This document shows positions 41,335 through 50,021 of a DNA stretch of 64,000 nucleotides, piece by piece; positions within the stretch are counted from its first letter, which is position 1; each line of letters starts with the position of its first letter. The position numbers were made by a program, and so were the translations under genes. Source of the stretch: an uncultured Lachnospiraceae bacterium (GTDB lineage Bacteria; Bacillota; Clostridia; Lachnospirales; Lachnospiraceae); contig CAJTPS010000006.1 of the NCBI GenBank assembly GCA_910578555.1, positions 148,472 to 212,471 on the forward strand, read 5' to 3'. The notes under the pieces are model-generated. The model ran no database searches, had not been told where the DNA came from, and saw only the letters and a list, made by a program, of their open reading frames with translations.

Positions 41335-41361
41335 AAGAAGCGGGGACGCTTCTTTTTTTTT
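41335..41361 (+). terminator. Terminator after the RelE-like toxin
   Basis: AGAAGCG-GGGA-CGCTTCT followed by nine T. Confidence 0.92.
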
Positions 41362-41777
41362 AGCATCAACTTTCATTTTGATCTATAAATATCTCATATA
41401 TAAGTGAAAAATAACGTATGTTTCTTAATGGAAGTTGTATATAGACGTAAAATTCTCATTGTGGTAACCAATTTCTTAAACTAACAACTTTTAACAAAAA
41501 TGTTAACAACTTTTTTATTGGTTGTTACCGTAGAAGTTCAGTATTTATCTACTATTTATCTATACTGTTACAACTGTTACAACTATATCTCTATAATATA
41601 TTACTCAATACAATGTAATTCCTATATAAGAATAAATATGTAATAAATAAATGTCTATATAAGGAAAAATTTGTAGTTGTTGCAACGGGCTTTTAAAAAA
41701 AGAATAAAAATAAACGAAAAAACGTGGTAGACCATATACTACATGTATTCTGTTATGCTTATTATGAGGTGGAGATT
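41362..41777. other. AT-rich intergenic region with direct repeats (possible replication origin or regulatory DNA)
   Basis: 416 bases without a gene. It contains perfect tandem 9-mers CTGTTACAA (41565-41573, 41574-41582), TATTTATCTA twice 11 bases apart (41542, 41553), and TAACAACTTTT twice 22 bases apart (41482, 41504). An inverted pair GGTAACCAAT / ATTGGTTGTTACC lies at 41463-41472 and 41517-41529. Very AT-rich. Consistent with an iteron-type origin or a late-promoter region; function is not shown. Confidence 0.45.
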
Positions 41778-42272
41778 ATGGGAGCGAAGGAAAAACAGGC
41801 GTACAGGGATATCAGGGCGGGGAAGAGGAAGCCGGTTGGGTCTGAAAAGGGTTATACGAACATGAAGCCTCTGACGGAGAGGTCGGAGGAGGAGGCAAGG
41901 GCGATCAGACGGAAGGCGGCAGAGACCACGAACAGGATTAAGAAAGCCAAGAAGAGCATGAAGGAAGAGCTGCTTGCAATGCTGGAGGATGAAGAGATCG
42001 CAAAGGCACTTGCAAAGGAAGTCGATATAAAGGCGATCAAGGCGTTAGCACAGGAGAAAAGCGCAAGCCTGCAGACCCTTGTATTAGCTTCTATGAGCTT
42101 ACAGGCTATCGCCGGCAATGTGAAGGCTGCGGACTTCGTGAGGGATACGGCAGGCTACAAGCCGACGGATAAGCAGGAGATCACGGCGGACATTATGACG
42201 GACGCAGACCGCGCGCTTTTGAATAAAGTCAGCGCCAGAATTACGGGAAAACGTACAGAATCAGGGAAATAA
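41778..42272 (+). CDS. Probable terminase small subunit
   Basis: 164 residues from ATG 41778, behind GAGGTGGAG; the frame extends to 41724 without a site. Mostly charged helices (SEEEARAIRRKAAETTNRIKKA, MKEELLAMLEDEE), ending in YKPTDKQEITADI, a motif frequent at the C-terminus of small terminases. Sits before the large terminase. It recognises the packaging site in such phages. Confidence 0.7.
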   Translation: MGAKEKQAYRDIRAGKRKPVGSEKGYTNMKPLTERSEEEARAIRRKAAETTNRIKKAKKSMKEELLAMLEDEEIAKALAKEVDIKAIKALAQEKSASLQTLVLASMSLQAIAGNVKAADFVRDTAGYKPTDKQEITADIMTDADRALLNKVSARITGKRTESGK

Positions 42273-42718
42273 GGGCGGTTTACGGCGCGGAAATGTGAAG
42301 AATGCCGTAAAATCAGCGTTTCCGGTGATTGATCTATTCGTGAAATTAATGTTTTGCGAATAGTTGGCGGCAAAACAGCATATTTGGCATGATAGGAAGC
42401 ACCTTCGCACATATGTCATGGATAGCCTGTAAGCATGTACTGCTTCATGGCAGGAAGCGGCACACTGGCCAGCGGCGGCGTGTCAGACAGCACGGCAGGC
42501 GCGTATTTTTGGCACTCATGGCGTGTACAGGCGTAAAAATTTTTTTTTTTCGGTATATGCATAGCTGTGCAATACCGGGTACGGGATCACGGGTACACCC
42601 CACCCCTACCCCCACGGGCGGGACGGCGCGGCGCAGCGCTACCACCCACACGCCACATCAGAAAATTTTATAAATTTTTACTAGGCAATAAACGAAATAA
42701 CATTAAAGGTAATGCGCT
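42273..42718. other. 446-base gap between terminase subunits (possible packaging site)
   Basis: No gene with a site was found. It contains a GTTTTGC...GCAAAAC inverted pair near 42352-42375, a run of ten T at 42541-42550, and a GC-rich tract at 42580-42655 with repeated CCCCACCCC/ACCCCCACGG segments. Phage packaging (cos/pac) sites are often in or next to the small-terminase gene, so this is the best candidate. Confidence 0.4.
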
Positions 42719-44221
42719 ATGACATTGTCGGAACTGAGGGAGAACGAAACTGCATACTGTGGCAGGAATATCGAATATTTCATTGACACCTACGGACACA
42801 TCGAGGATAAGGACGCGGAGGAGATCATCCAGCCTTTCCACATGTGGAAGGAGCAGCGGGAAGCGCTGCTGTCGATCATGTCGCACAGGCTGAACGTTAT
42901 CCTGAAAGCGCGGCAGTTAGGGTTTTCATGGATCATGATGCACATTGCGGCGCACCAGATCCTCTGTACGAAAGGCGCTACCGCCATCGGCTTATCCAAG
43001 ACAGAGGAGGAGGCCAAGGAGCTTGTCAGGCGTCTGGGCGTCATCCTGACATGGATGCCGGAGCTCATTGCGGAGAAGGACCATATCCCTGCAGGCTGGG
43101 ACGGGTCGGTGTTCCGCCAGACGGCGCTTGAGATCAGGATCATGTTTCCTGACAGAACGGAGAGTGTATTCAAGGCATTTCCGTCTTCGCCGGGGGCAGG
43201 GCGTTCGTTTACGGCGAACCTGATTGTTTTTGACGAGTGGGCATTTCAGCAGTTTGCACGGGAGATCTGGAAAGCAGGTTTCCCGACGATCAACCGCCCG
43301 TGCGGCGGCAGGGTCATAGGGCTGTCCACGATCGAAAGGGGATCGCTGTTTGAGGAGATCTTCACGGATCCCGACAACGGGTTCAATAAGATTTTTATTC
43401 CGTGGTATGCGGACCCGAGGCGTGACGATGAGTGGTACCGGAACACGAAACGCGCGCTGGGCGACCTGATCACGGAAGAGTACCCGGCGACGGTGGAGGA
43501 GGCGCTGATGGTGCCGGGCGGCGCTTATTTCCCGGAGGTGAAGCGGCAGACGCATGAGACGGATGTGCCGCTGGCGGGGAAGCTCCGGCGGTATGTGACG
43601 ATCGACTACGGGCTTGACATGCTGGCAGCGCACTGGATCTGTGTTGACGTGCTGGGGAATGCGCAGGTTTACCGGGAATATGACAGCTCTGACCTGACGG
43701 TGTCGCAGGCAGCGGAGGTACTGCTCAGTATTACGTCAGACGAATACATAGATCTGTGGCTGGCGCCGCCGGACTTATGGAACAGGCGGCAGGAGACCGG
43801 TAAATCGGTGGCACAGATATTCGAGGAGCACGGCATACGGCTGACGAAGACGTCGAACAACTTGTTTGACGGGTGCGTGGGCATGAAGGAGTGGCTCCGG
43901 GTTCCAGTCAACGAGTTCGGTGAACAGACGGGTGCACCGGCGCTGACATTCTTGAAGGACTGTGCGCCGAACCTGATCCGCTGCCTGCAGAAGATCCAGA
44001 AGGATAAGAACAAGCCGAATGTATATGCCAAGACGCCGCATGATCTGACCCATGCGCCGGATTCGCTGAGATGTTTCTGTGTATGGTGGGTCAGGGCTCC
44101 GAAAGCGGACAAAAAGAAGCAAAAGAAGAAATGGCGCAGCGACCTGATAGAGGATTATAAGAATGCCAGCAGGGAAGTAAAGGCCCTGATGGTCAAAGAA
44201 CTTGGAGAACCGCAGTTATGA
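42719..44221 (+). CDS. Terminase large subunit
   Basis: ATP-driven DNA packaging motor, 500 residues. Walker A KARQLGFSW near 63, Walker B IVFDEWAF near 170 and the nuclease-domain start TIDYGLDMLAAHW near 297 are visible. ATG 42719 behind AAAGGTAATG. It overlaps the portal gene by 4 bases. Confidence 0.94.
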   Translation: MTLSELRENETAYCGRNIEYFIDTYGHIEDKDAEEIIQPFHMWKEQREALLSIMSHRLNVILKARQLGFSWIMMHIAAHQILCTKGATAIGLSKTEEEAKELVRRLGVILTWMPELIAEKDHIPAGWDGSVFRQTALEIRIMFPDRTESVFKAFPSSPGAGRSFTANLIVFDEWAFQQFAREIWKAGFPTINRPCGGRVIGLSTIERGSLFEEIFTDPDNGFNKIFIPWYADPRRDDEWYRNTKRALGDLITEEYPATVEEALMVPGGAYFPEVKRQTHETDVPLAGKLRRYVTIDYGLDMLAAHWICVDVLGNAQVYREYDSSDLTVSQAAEVLLSITSDEYIDLWLAPPDLWNRRQETGKSVAQIFEEHGIRLTKTSNNLFDGCVGMKEWLRVPVNEFGEQTGAPALTFLKDCAPNLIRCLQKIQKDKNKPNVYAKTPHDLTHAPDSLRCFCVWWVRAPKADKKKQKKKWRSDLIEDYKNASREVKALMVKELGEPQL

Positions 44222-46050
44222 AATGGTGGAAGAGGAAGCTAAGGGACATGAAAGAACCGGAAATCAGCAGGAAACTGAAAAAGTGGCAGGGAAAGTATGA
44301 CAAGGCAAAGAGCCAGTACGCGGAAGAACTCAGCCTGATGGAGAATTATGAGAAGTATTATAACGGTGACCGGCACGTCAAGGGAAACCCGAACAGTAAT
44401 GTGGCAGCGTCAAAACTTGCCATCAATGTCAGGAACATCGTGTATGAGCTGATCGAGTCGCAGGTGGATTCGTCGTTGCCCATGCCGAAGGTTTCGGCAA
44501 TACACGCGGAGGACATGGATCAGGCGAAGATCATTGAGGAATTTCTGAAGAATGAAATGAAGACGCTCCGGTTTAAGGCGATCAATGACGCGCAGGAGAG
44601 GACGACGCCTGTTCAGGGCGGGGACTTCGTGCTTGTGGAATGGGATAACAGCAAAGGGTATCACTGCACGCTGGGGGATCTGTCCGTATCGGAGGTGCAT
44701 CCGAGGCAGGTGATCCCGCAGCCGGGCATGACAGAGATCGGGAAGATGGACTATATCTTCATTCGGACGAGCCAGACCAAGGAATATGTCAAACAAAGAT
44801 ATGGCGTGGACGTGTCAGACGAAGAGGAGACAGATGCGGAACTGCGCGAAGGCGTCAGCACGGATGACATTGTCACGGTCGTGACAGTTTATTATAAAAA
44901 CGAGCAGGGTAGAATCGGTCTGTACAGATGGTGCGGCGATGTGGAACTGGAGGATTTGCCAGATTATCAGGCAAGACAGCTTGAGGTCTGCGGAAAATGC
45001 GGCACACCAAAGATGGATGATAGCTGCCCGGTATGTGGCGGCAGGAAGTTTGTGAAAGAGAAGCAGGAGACAGAGACGCTGCAGGTCATGCAGGACGCAG
45101 GCATGGACCCTGTGACGGGGCAGATCATGCAGCAGCCGGTCATGGTGGAGGTTCCGTACTATACCCCGAACAGGTTTCCGCTGGTGCTGCGGAAGAATAT
45201 CTCAAGGGACAGGTATCTTCTGGGGTATTCCGATGTAGGCGTTATCGAAGACCAGCAGGACACAATCAAGAAGCTGGGAAGCAAGATAAACGAGAAACTG
45301 CTGAAAGGCGGTTCCTATGTGACGCTGCCAGACGGGCTGGGGATCGACACGACGGATGATGAGCTTAAGATCATCCGGATCGAGACACCAAACCAGATGC
45401 AGATGATTCAGGCGATCACGGTGCAGGCGGACACATCACAGGATCGTGTCGTGCTGGAGACTAATTATAACTGGGCGAAATCAGCGCTTGGCATTACGGA
45501 TTCTTTTCAGGGAAAATATGATTCTTCGGCAACGTCCGGGACGGCAAAGCAGTATTCTATCAATCAGGCGGCGGGCAGGCTGGAGTCGAAGCGTGTCATG
45601 AAGAATCTGGCATATGCAGAACTGTATGAGACGATGTTTAAATTTGCCCTTGCCTATGCTGACCAGAAGATTCCGATCAGTATGCAGGGCAAGGATGGGG
45701 AGCAGGCGTTTACGCATTTCGACCGCAGGGATTTCCTTAAGATGGACGATGCGGGAGAGTGGTACTGGAATGATGAGTTTATCTTTGATACGGACCCGAC
45801 TTCCACGCTGCTGACCAATCGGGAGGCTATGTGGAATCAGGCGGATATGAAGCTGCAGTCCGGGGCATTCGGTCCAATCGGGGATCTGGAGACCAATTAT
45901 CTGTACTGGCTGGAACAGGAGCGCAACGGTTATCCGAACGCGGGGGAGATCAAGAATGTGATAGAGGACAGACTGACGGAGCAGAAGCAGCAGGCACAAA
46001 TGCTGCAGCAGATGCAGGGAGGTGGACAGAATGAAATGTCCGTTATGTGA
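44218..46050 (+). CDS. Portal protein with inserted zinc ribbon
   Basis: 610 residues. The portal forms the DNA-entry vertex. N-terminal helices (WQGKYDKAKSQYAEELSLMENYEKYY split across) and the typical NVRNIVYELIESQVDSSLP are seen. At ~259-279 a zinc ribbon (CGKCGTP...CPVCGG) interrupts the core, which is unusual for portals. The C-terminus is Gln/Met-rich (EQKQQAQMLQQMQGG). Position after the terminase fixes its role. Confidence 0.9.
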   Translation: MKWWKRKLRDMKEPEISRKLKKWQGKYDKAKSQYAEELSLMENYEKYYNGDRHVKGNPNSNVAASKLAINVRNIVYELIESQVDSSLPMPKVSAIHAEDMDQAKIIEEFLKNEMKTLRFKAINDAQERTTPVQGGDFVLVEWDNSKGYHCTLGDLSVSEVHPRQVIPQPGMTEIGKMDYIFIRTSQTKEYVKQRYGVDVSDEEETDAELREGVSTDDIVTVVTVYYKNEQGRIGLYRWCGDVELEDLPDYQARQLEVCGKCGTPKMDDSCPVCGGRKFVKEKQETETLQVMQDAGMDPVTGQIMQQPVMVEVPYYTPNRFPLVLRKNISRDRYLLGYSDVGVIEDQQDTIKKLGSKINEKLLKGGSYVTLPDGLGIDTTDDELKIIRIETPNQMQMIQAITVQADTSQDRVVLETNYNWAKSALGITDSFQGKYDSSATSGTAKQYSINQAAGRLESKRVMKNLAYAELYETMFKFALAYADQKIPISMQGKDGEQAFTHFDRRDFLKMDDAGEWYWNDEFIFDTDPTSTLLTNREAMWNQADMKLQSGAFGPIGDLETNYLYWLEQERNGYPNAGEIKNVIEDRLTEQKQQAQMLQQMQGGGQNEMSVM

Positions 46051-46219
46051 TACGGAGATGATCATTTCTGGAAGCGGTTATGTGACGAGGGGCGGGAAAT
46101 TTTACAGGAAAGTATCACTTGACTGCAGGAACCGTAACTGCGGTAACTATAAGAAAACCGTGAAGGAAGAGCTGACGGAACTGTCCGTCACGAACGAAGA
46201 GGCAGAAGGCGGGGAATGA
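46031..46219 (+). CDS. Small zinc-ribbon protein of the structural operon
   Basis: 62 residues from ATG 46031, behind GGTGG, overlapping the portal gene by 20 bases. Cysteines CPLC and DCRNRNCGNY form a zinc ribbon. Unknown role, perhaps head assembly. Confidence 0.65.
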   Translation: MKCPLCDTEMIISGSGYVTRGGKFYRKVSLDCRNRNCGNYKKTVKEELTELSVTNEEAEGGE

Positions 46220-46277
46220 CCCCGTATTCTATAAATTTCGCATCCAAAAGCGTAAAAATGGGGAGAGGACACAGAAC

Positions 46278-47114
46278 ATGAAAAAAGATAGCTTACTGAA
46301 AATGAACCTGCAGTTTTTTGCAGAGGGCGATAATGACCCTGACAGCGTAAACAATCCGGAGGCCGCTGACCCGGACGCAACTGATACTGAGGGATATGAC
46401 GATCCGGGGGATGAGGAAGACGGATCAGGCGCAGAGCCTGCAGAACCGCAGCCTGTGGACGTCAACGCTATTGCGGCAGCGGCCAGACGCGAGGCCGAGG
46501 CAAACGCAAGGCGGCAGATGGAGGCTATCGACGCTGATTTCGCAAGGAGATTCGGTAACTTCACCAATCCGGTCACAGGGCAGCCGATCCGGTCAAGGGC
46601 GGATTATCTTGCAGCGTTGGATGCACAGGAGAAGTTACAGGCGGAGCAGCAGCTTAAGAACAGCGGGATAGATCCGGCGGTTCTTGACAGTCTCATTCAG
46701 AACAATCCGGTGATCCGTGAGGCGCAGCAGGTGATCCAGCAGAGCAGGCAGCAGGAGACAACGAATGCCATTCTGGCTGATGTGGCGGAGCTTGCGCAGA
46801 TGGACAGTTCGATCAGGACGCTGGCAGACGTGCCGCAGGAAGTGATCGAAAAGTGTATGTCTCTGCCGGGACTCAGACTGACGGACGCTTACAGACTGGT
46901 CAATTATGGAAAAGTAAGTGCTTCCAAGGAGGCAGCCATCAATCAGGCGGCTATCAATCAGGTTAAGGGAAAGCAGCATATGGCGCCCATGGACGGGGTC
47001 AGCACGCCTGACGGTCAGGTGGACATTCCGCAGAATCTTGTGGGTATGTGGAAGGACATGTTCCCGGATAAATCCATGAAGGAGATTAAGGAACTTTATA
47101 ACAAGGCACTTTAA
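46278..47114 (+). CDS. Scaffold protein, probable
   Basis: 278 residues. MNLQFFAEGDND near the start is a mark of phage scaffolding proteins. A long acidic, Asp/Glu/Pro-rich region (~20-60) and coiled-coil helices follow (AAAARREAEANARRQME). It lies between portal and capsid genes, as expected. Confidence 0.85.
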   Translation: MKKDSLLKMNLQFFAEGDNDPDSVNNPEAADPDATDTEGYDDPGDEEDGSGAEPAEPQPVDVNAIAAAARREAEANARRQMEAIDADFARRFGNFTNPVTGQPIRSRADYLAALDAQEKLQAEQQLKNSGIDPAVLDSLIQNNPVIREAQQVIQQSRQQETTNAILADVAELAQMDSSIRTLADVPQEVIEKCMSLPGLRLTDAYRLVNYGKVSASKEAAINQAAINQVKGKQHMAPMDGVSTPDGQVDIPQNLVGMWKDMFPDKSMKEIKELYNKAL

Positions 47115-47130
47115 AGGAGGTTAATCCAGA

Positions 47131-47517
47131 ATGTTTGAATATGTGAAAAATGATACGGGCGGTGGTTTTCCCGTGACGAAGGAACTGAAAGCGACCGAGG
47201 GGAGTTATGAAGTCGGTGACGCGCTGGCGCTTGACGCGGAGACAGGTCTGCTAAAAATTGCTGCCGGCACGGTGAAGCCGCAGTATATCAGCGCGGCAAA
47301 GAAGACAGTGACAGCAGAGGATGCGATTCTTGCGGTGAACCCGGTATATGAGGGGCAGGAATGGAAAGCAAAGTTTTCGGTGGACGGATCTGCCGTCAAA
47401 GTCGGCAGTAAAGTTACGATCGACACGACGGGAAGGCAGGTTACGGCCACGACGACGGGCGGGGTATTCCTCGTGACAGAAAACCTCGGCACGGAAGCCG
47501 TCGGCAAATTTATGTAG
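47131..47517 (+). CDS. Head decoration or fibre-like protein, probable
   Basis: 128 residues, beta-rich (FEYVKNDTGGGFPVTKEL, GSYEVGDALALDAETGLL, TTGRQVTATTTGGVFLVTE). Short, repeat-poor, directly before the capsid gene, and GGAGG-led. Fits a head-decoration protein. Confidence 0.65.
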   Translation: MFEYVKNDTGGGFPVTKELKATEGSYEVGDALALDAETGLLKIAAGTVKPQYISAAKKTVTAEDAILAVNPVYEGQEWKAKFSVDGSAVKVGSKVTIDTTGRQVTATTTGGVFLVTENLGTEAVGKFM

Positions 47518-47531
47518 GGAGGAAATGAGAT

Positions 47532-48539
47532 ATGGCGATAACGATTTCAAAAAGCAGTGCATTGAACGATGATCTCTGGAAGCCTACGGGTCAGGTGATC
47601 AACGCGGTAATGCAGGATGCGGATAACGAGAAAACGGAGCACGATAAACTGGTAAAGGACATCGCGGTTGAAAAGAAATCCAAGAAGTACGCGGAGAAGC
47701 AGACAGGCATGACTTCCCTGTCTTCTTTCGATGTAGTACCGGAAGGTGATAATGCGCCGACCGATGATATGCAGGAGACGATGCCGAAGCTGATCATCCA
47801 TAAGGCATTCATGAAGGAAGTGGCTATGACGAAGGAAATGCTGGATGACGGTGACATCGACGGCATGCGGACGATCGCAAGGAATCTGGTGCTCGGGTAC
47901 AAGAGAACCCGTGCGGAGCTGGCAACCAATGCGCTGGTCACGGAGGGCAGCGAGTTTGTGATCGGACCTAAGAAGACGAAGCTGGACAAGACAACCGGCG
48001 ACGGTAAGTCCGTATTTGCCACGGACCACAAGTCTGTCAAGTCTAATGTTAAGGTACAGTCGAATGTGTTCACAAATGCATTCGGCAACGATGCCGCTAT
48101 GCTGATTCGTCTGGCCAACATCGGGCGTAATTTCCTGAATGACAGCGGACAGGTGACCGGCTACGGGTTCAATAAGATCATCATTCCGGGCAACTGCTAT
48201 AAGCTGGAGGAAACGATCCAGAGGATCATGAAATCTTCGCTGTTAGTGGGTTCCGATTACAATGATGTCAATACCCAGAAGGGCAAGTGGACACTGATAG
48301 TCGATCCGCTGTGGCAGGCGGCTGAGGGCACGGAGCCCTATATCATCATGTCGGATGAGGCAAACAAGGCATACAACGGTACGGTCTTCTATGACAGAAC
48401 ACCTTTGGATGTGAAGAGTGCGGTGAATAACCATAACAGGAATCTTGAGTACAACGGTTACGGGCGTATGTCCTGTGGCTTTTATAACTGGCGTCATGTT
48501 ATTCTGGGCGGTGCAAGTCAGGGTACTACATTAACTTGA
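47532..48539 (+). CDS. Major capsid protein
   Basis: 335 residues. The position between scaffold and connector genes and the motifs LSSFDVVPEGDNAPTDDM and MKEVAMTKEMLDDGDIDG fit an HK97-fold head protein of the Mu-gpT or P22-like type. No protease gene is seen upstream, so the scaffold is probably removed without a separate prohead protease. Confidence 0.88.
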   Translation: MAITISKSSALNDDLWKPTGQVINAVMQDADNEKTEHDKLVKDIAVEKKSKKYAEKQTGMTSLSSFDVVPEGDNAPTDDMQETMPKLIIHKAFMKEVAMTKEMLDDGDIDGMRTIARNLVLGYKRTRAELATNALVTEGSEFVIGPKKTKLDKTTGDGKSVFATDHKSVKSNVKVQSNVFTNAFGNDAAMLIRLANIGRNFLNDSGQVTGYGFNKIIIPGNCYKLEETIQRIMKSSLLVGSDYNDVNTQKGKWTLIVDPLWQAAEGTEPYIIMSDEANKAYNGTVFYDRTPLDVKSAVNNHNRNLEYNGYGRMSCGFYNWRHVILGGASQGTTLT

Positions 48540-48551
48540 GTATGAGGCGGG

Positions 48552-48567
48552 GTTGCGACGTCGCAAC
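48552..48567. repeat. Palindrome GTTGCGACGTCGCAAC, copy 3
   Basis: Identical to copy 1, here in the 66-base gap between capsid and the next gene, 12 bases after the capsid stop. Confidence 0.9.
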
Positions 48568-48605
48568 ATTACGTCGCAGCTCCTTGTCCTGAAAGGAATA
48601 GGATT

Positions 48606-49094
48606 ATGATAAAAAAAGGGTTTAACGTAGGAGATATTTTCACGGACGGCGGGAGACGGTTTAAGGTTATCCGGGTTCTGGAAAACGGAGATTATATTTC
48701 AGAGGCAGTCAATTCTGATAGAGAAGACGATCTGGACAAGGCAGTAGGTTCTGGCACAGCGGACAATGCAGACGAAACAGCAGATTCCGGTATGGTAGGC
48801 GGCGATGATCCTGTTGAGACAGCAGGTTCTGATATGGCAGGCAATCCGGACAAGGCAGTAGATTCCGGCACAGCAGACAATCCAGGTGAAATGGCAGATT
48901 CCGGCACAGCAGACGATCTGGACAAGGATTCAGGCAGGGAAGATGTGAATCTGAATACCGGCAGGTATACAAAGCGCCAGATCCAGCGCATGAGCAAAGC
49001 CGATACATATACTCTTGCCGGGGAACTTGGTATTGTGGTATCGGGAACGACTACGGAGATCAAAGAAGCAATTTTAAGGAATTTGGGGTTGTAG
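48606..49094 (+). CDS. Head protein with SGTAD repeats and C-terminal HeH/LEM-like domain
   Basis: 162 residues. An N-terminal ~40-residue folded part (KKGFNVGDIFTDGGRRFKVI) precedes an Asp/Gly/Ala/Thr linker with imperfect repeats (DKAVDSGTADNPGE-like) at ~40-110. The C-terminal TKRQIQRMSKADTYTLAGEL resembles the HeH/LEM-like helical domains used by phages for DNA or head binding. Confidence 0.6.
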   Translation: MIKKGFNVGDIFTDGGRRFKVIRVLENGDYISEAVNSDREDDLDKAVGSGTADNADETADSGMVGGDDPVETAGSDMAGNPDKAVDSGTADNPGEMADSGTADDLDKDSGREDVNLNTGRYTKRQIQRMSKADTYTLAGELGIVVSGTTTEIKEAILRNLGL

Positions 49095-49097
49095 GAA

Positions 49098-50018
49098 ATG
49101 ATCACATGGAGAGAGATCAAACTATATACGCTGCAGAAGATGTTCTCGGCAGACGGTAACAATATTCCGACGGATGATTCTACCAAGGATTATATTGCGG
49201 GAATGCCGGAGGCGGCAAACGAAGCACTGCAGCTTCTGGCAACAGCAGGGAAATTTATTATCAAGAGTATCGACATAGCGCACAATCCGGTGAGAAATCT
49301 GCTGACAGACGGCGACAGGATTCATTCCATGGAGCGTGGAACGATTACATTTGCTGCTGAGGGTGCAAGATCAGCATATCTGGAGTGTGTCGGTAACGGC
49401 ATCTGCAAAGTACTGGTAAACGGGGAATGCGTGGCAGAGAGGGCGCTGGAGAGCAAGAAGGGATACCGGGAATACCGGTTTCTGATCCCAAATACGGAGG
49501 ATCAGGAGGTCATGGTCCTTGTAGAAAGCGCTTATCCGCTGGCTGTCAAAAACGCTGCGCTGTATTCGGCTGATTTTGAGACAGAAGAGGATATACAGTC
49601 TTATGCGGAGAAAGTACGGTATGATCTGCGGGAACTTGCAGATGATTTCTATATGCTGGATACGGGGAACATATATTTCGAGGGTCAGGAGATCCGCTAT
49701 ACACAGACGACAGATTATTTTCAGGAAGGTAATAAGGTACTGGTACTGGATCGGGAGACTGTCGGGAATTACCGGATTTATTATAAGGCCTATCCCCAGA
49801 AGATCACGGCGGATACGGAAGATGAAGCAGAGCTTTCCATAGACGACGAGGTGGCGACGCTTCTGCCACTGTACATGGCTTCCCAGTTATACAAAGATGA
49901 TGATGCAGGGATTGCGACGACATACCGTAATGAGTTTGAGGTGGCGCTGGAACGGCTCAGGAATGCGCCAAGGACGCCTACGGCAGAACGGTTTGTCAGT
50001 GAAAGCGGGTGGATATAA
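49098..50018 (+). CDS. Head-tail adaptor/connector protein, probable
   Basis: 306 residues. It starts MITWREIKLYTLQKMFS and has the length and mixed fold of adaptor proteins (gp4/P22-like role). Position between capsid genes and the large 945-residue protein supports this. No strong motif was seen. Confidence 0.6.
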   Translation: MITWREIKLYTLQKMFSADGNNIPTDDSTKDYIAGMPEAANEALQLLATAGKFIIKSIDIAHNPVRNLLTDGDRIHSMERGTITFAAEGARSAYLECVGNGICKVLVNGECVAERALESKKGYREYRFLIPNTEDQEVMVLVESAYPLAVKNAALYSADFETEEDIQSYAEKVRYDLRELADDFYMLDTGNIYFEGQEIRYTQTTDYFQEGNKVLVLDRETVGNYRIYYKAYPQKITADTEDEAELSIDDEVATLLPLYMASQLYKDDDAGIATTYRNEFEVALERLRNAPRTPTAERFVSESGWI

Positions 50019-50021
50019 ACC

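Noticed and set aside
41362..41777. rRNA or tRNA remnant
   Set aside because: No cloverleaf or conserved RNA core found; only short repeats.
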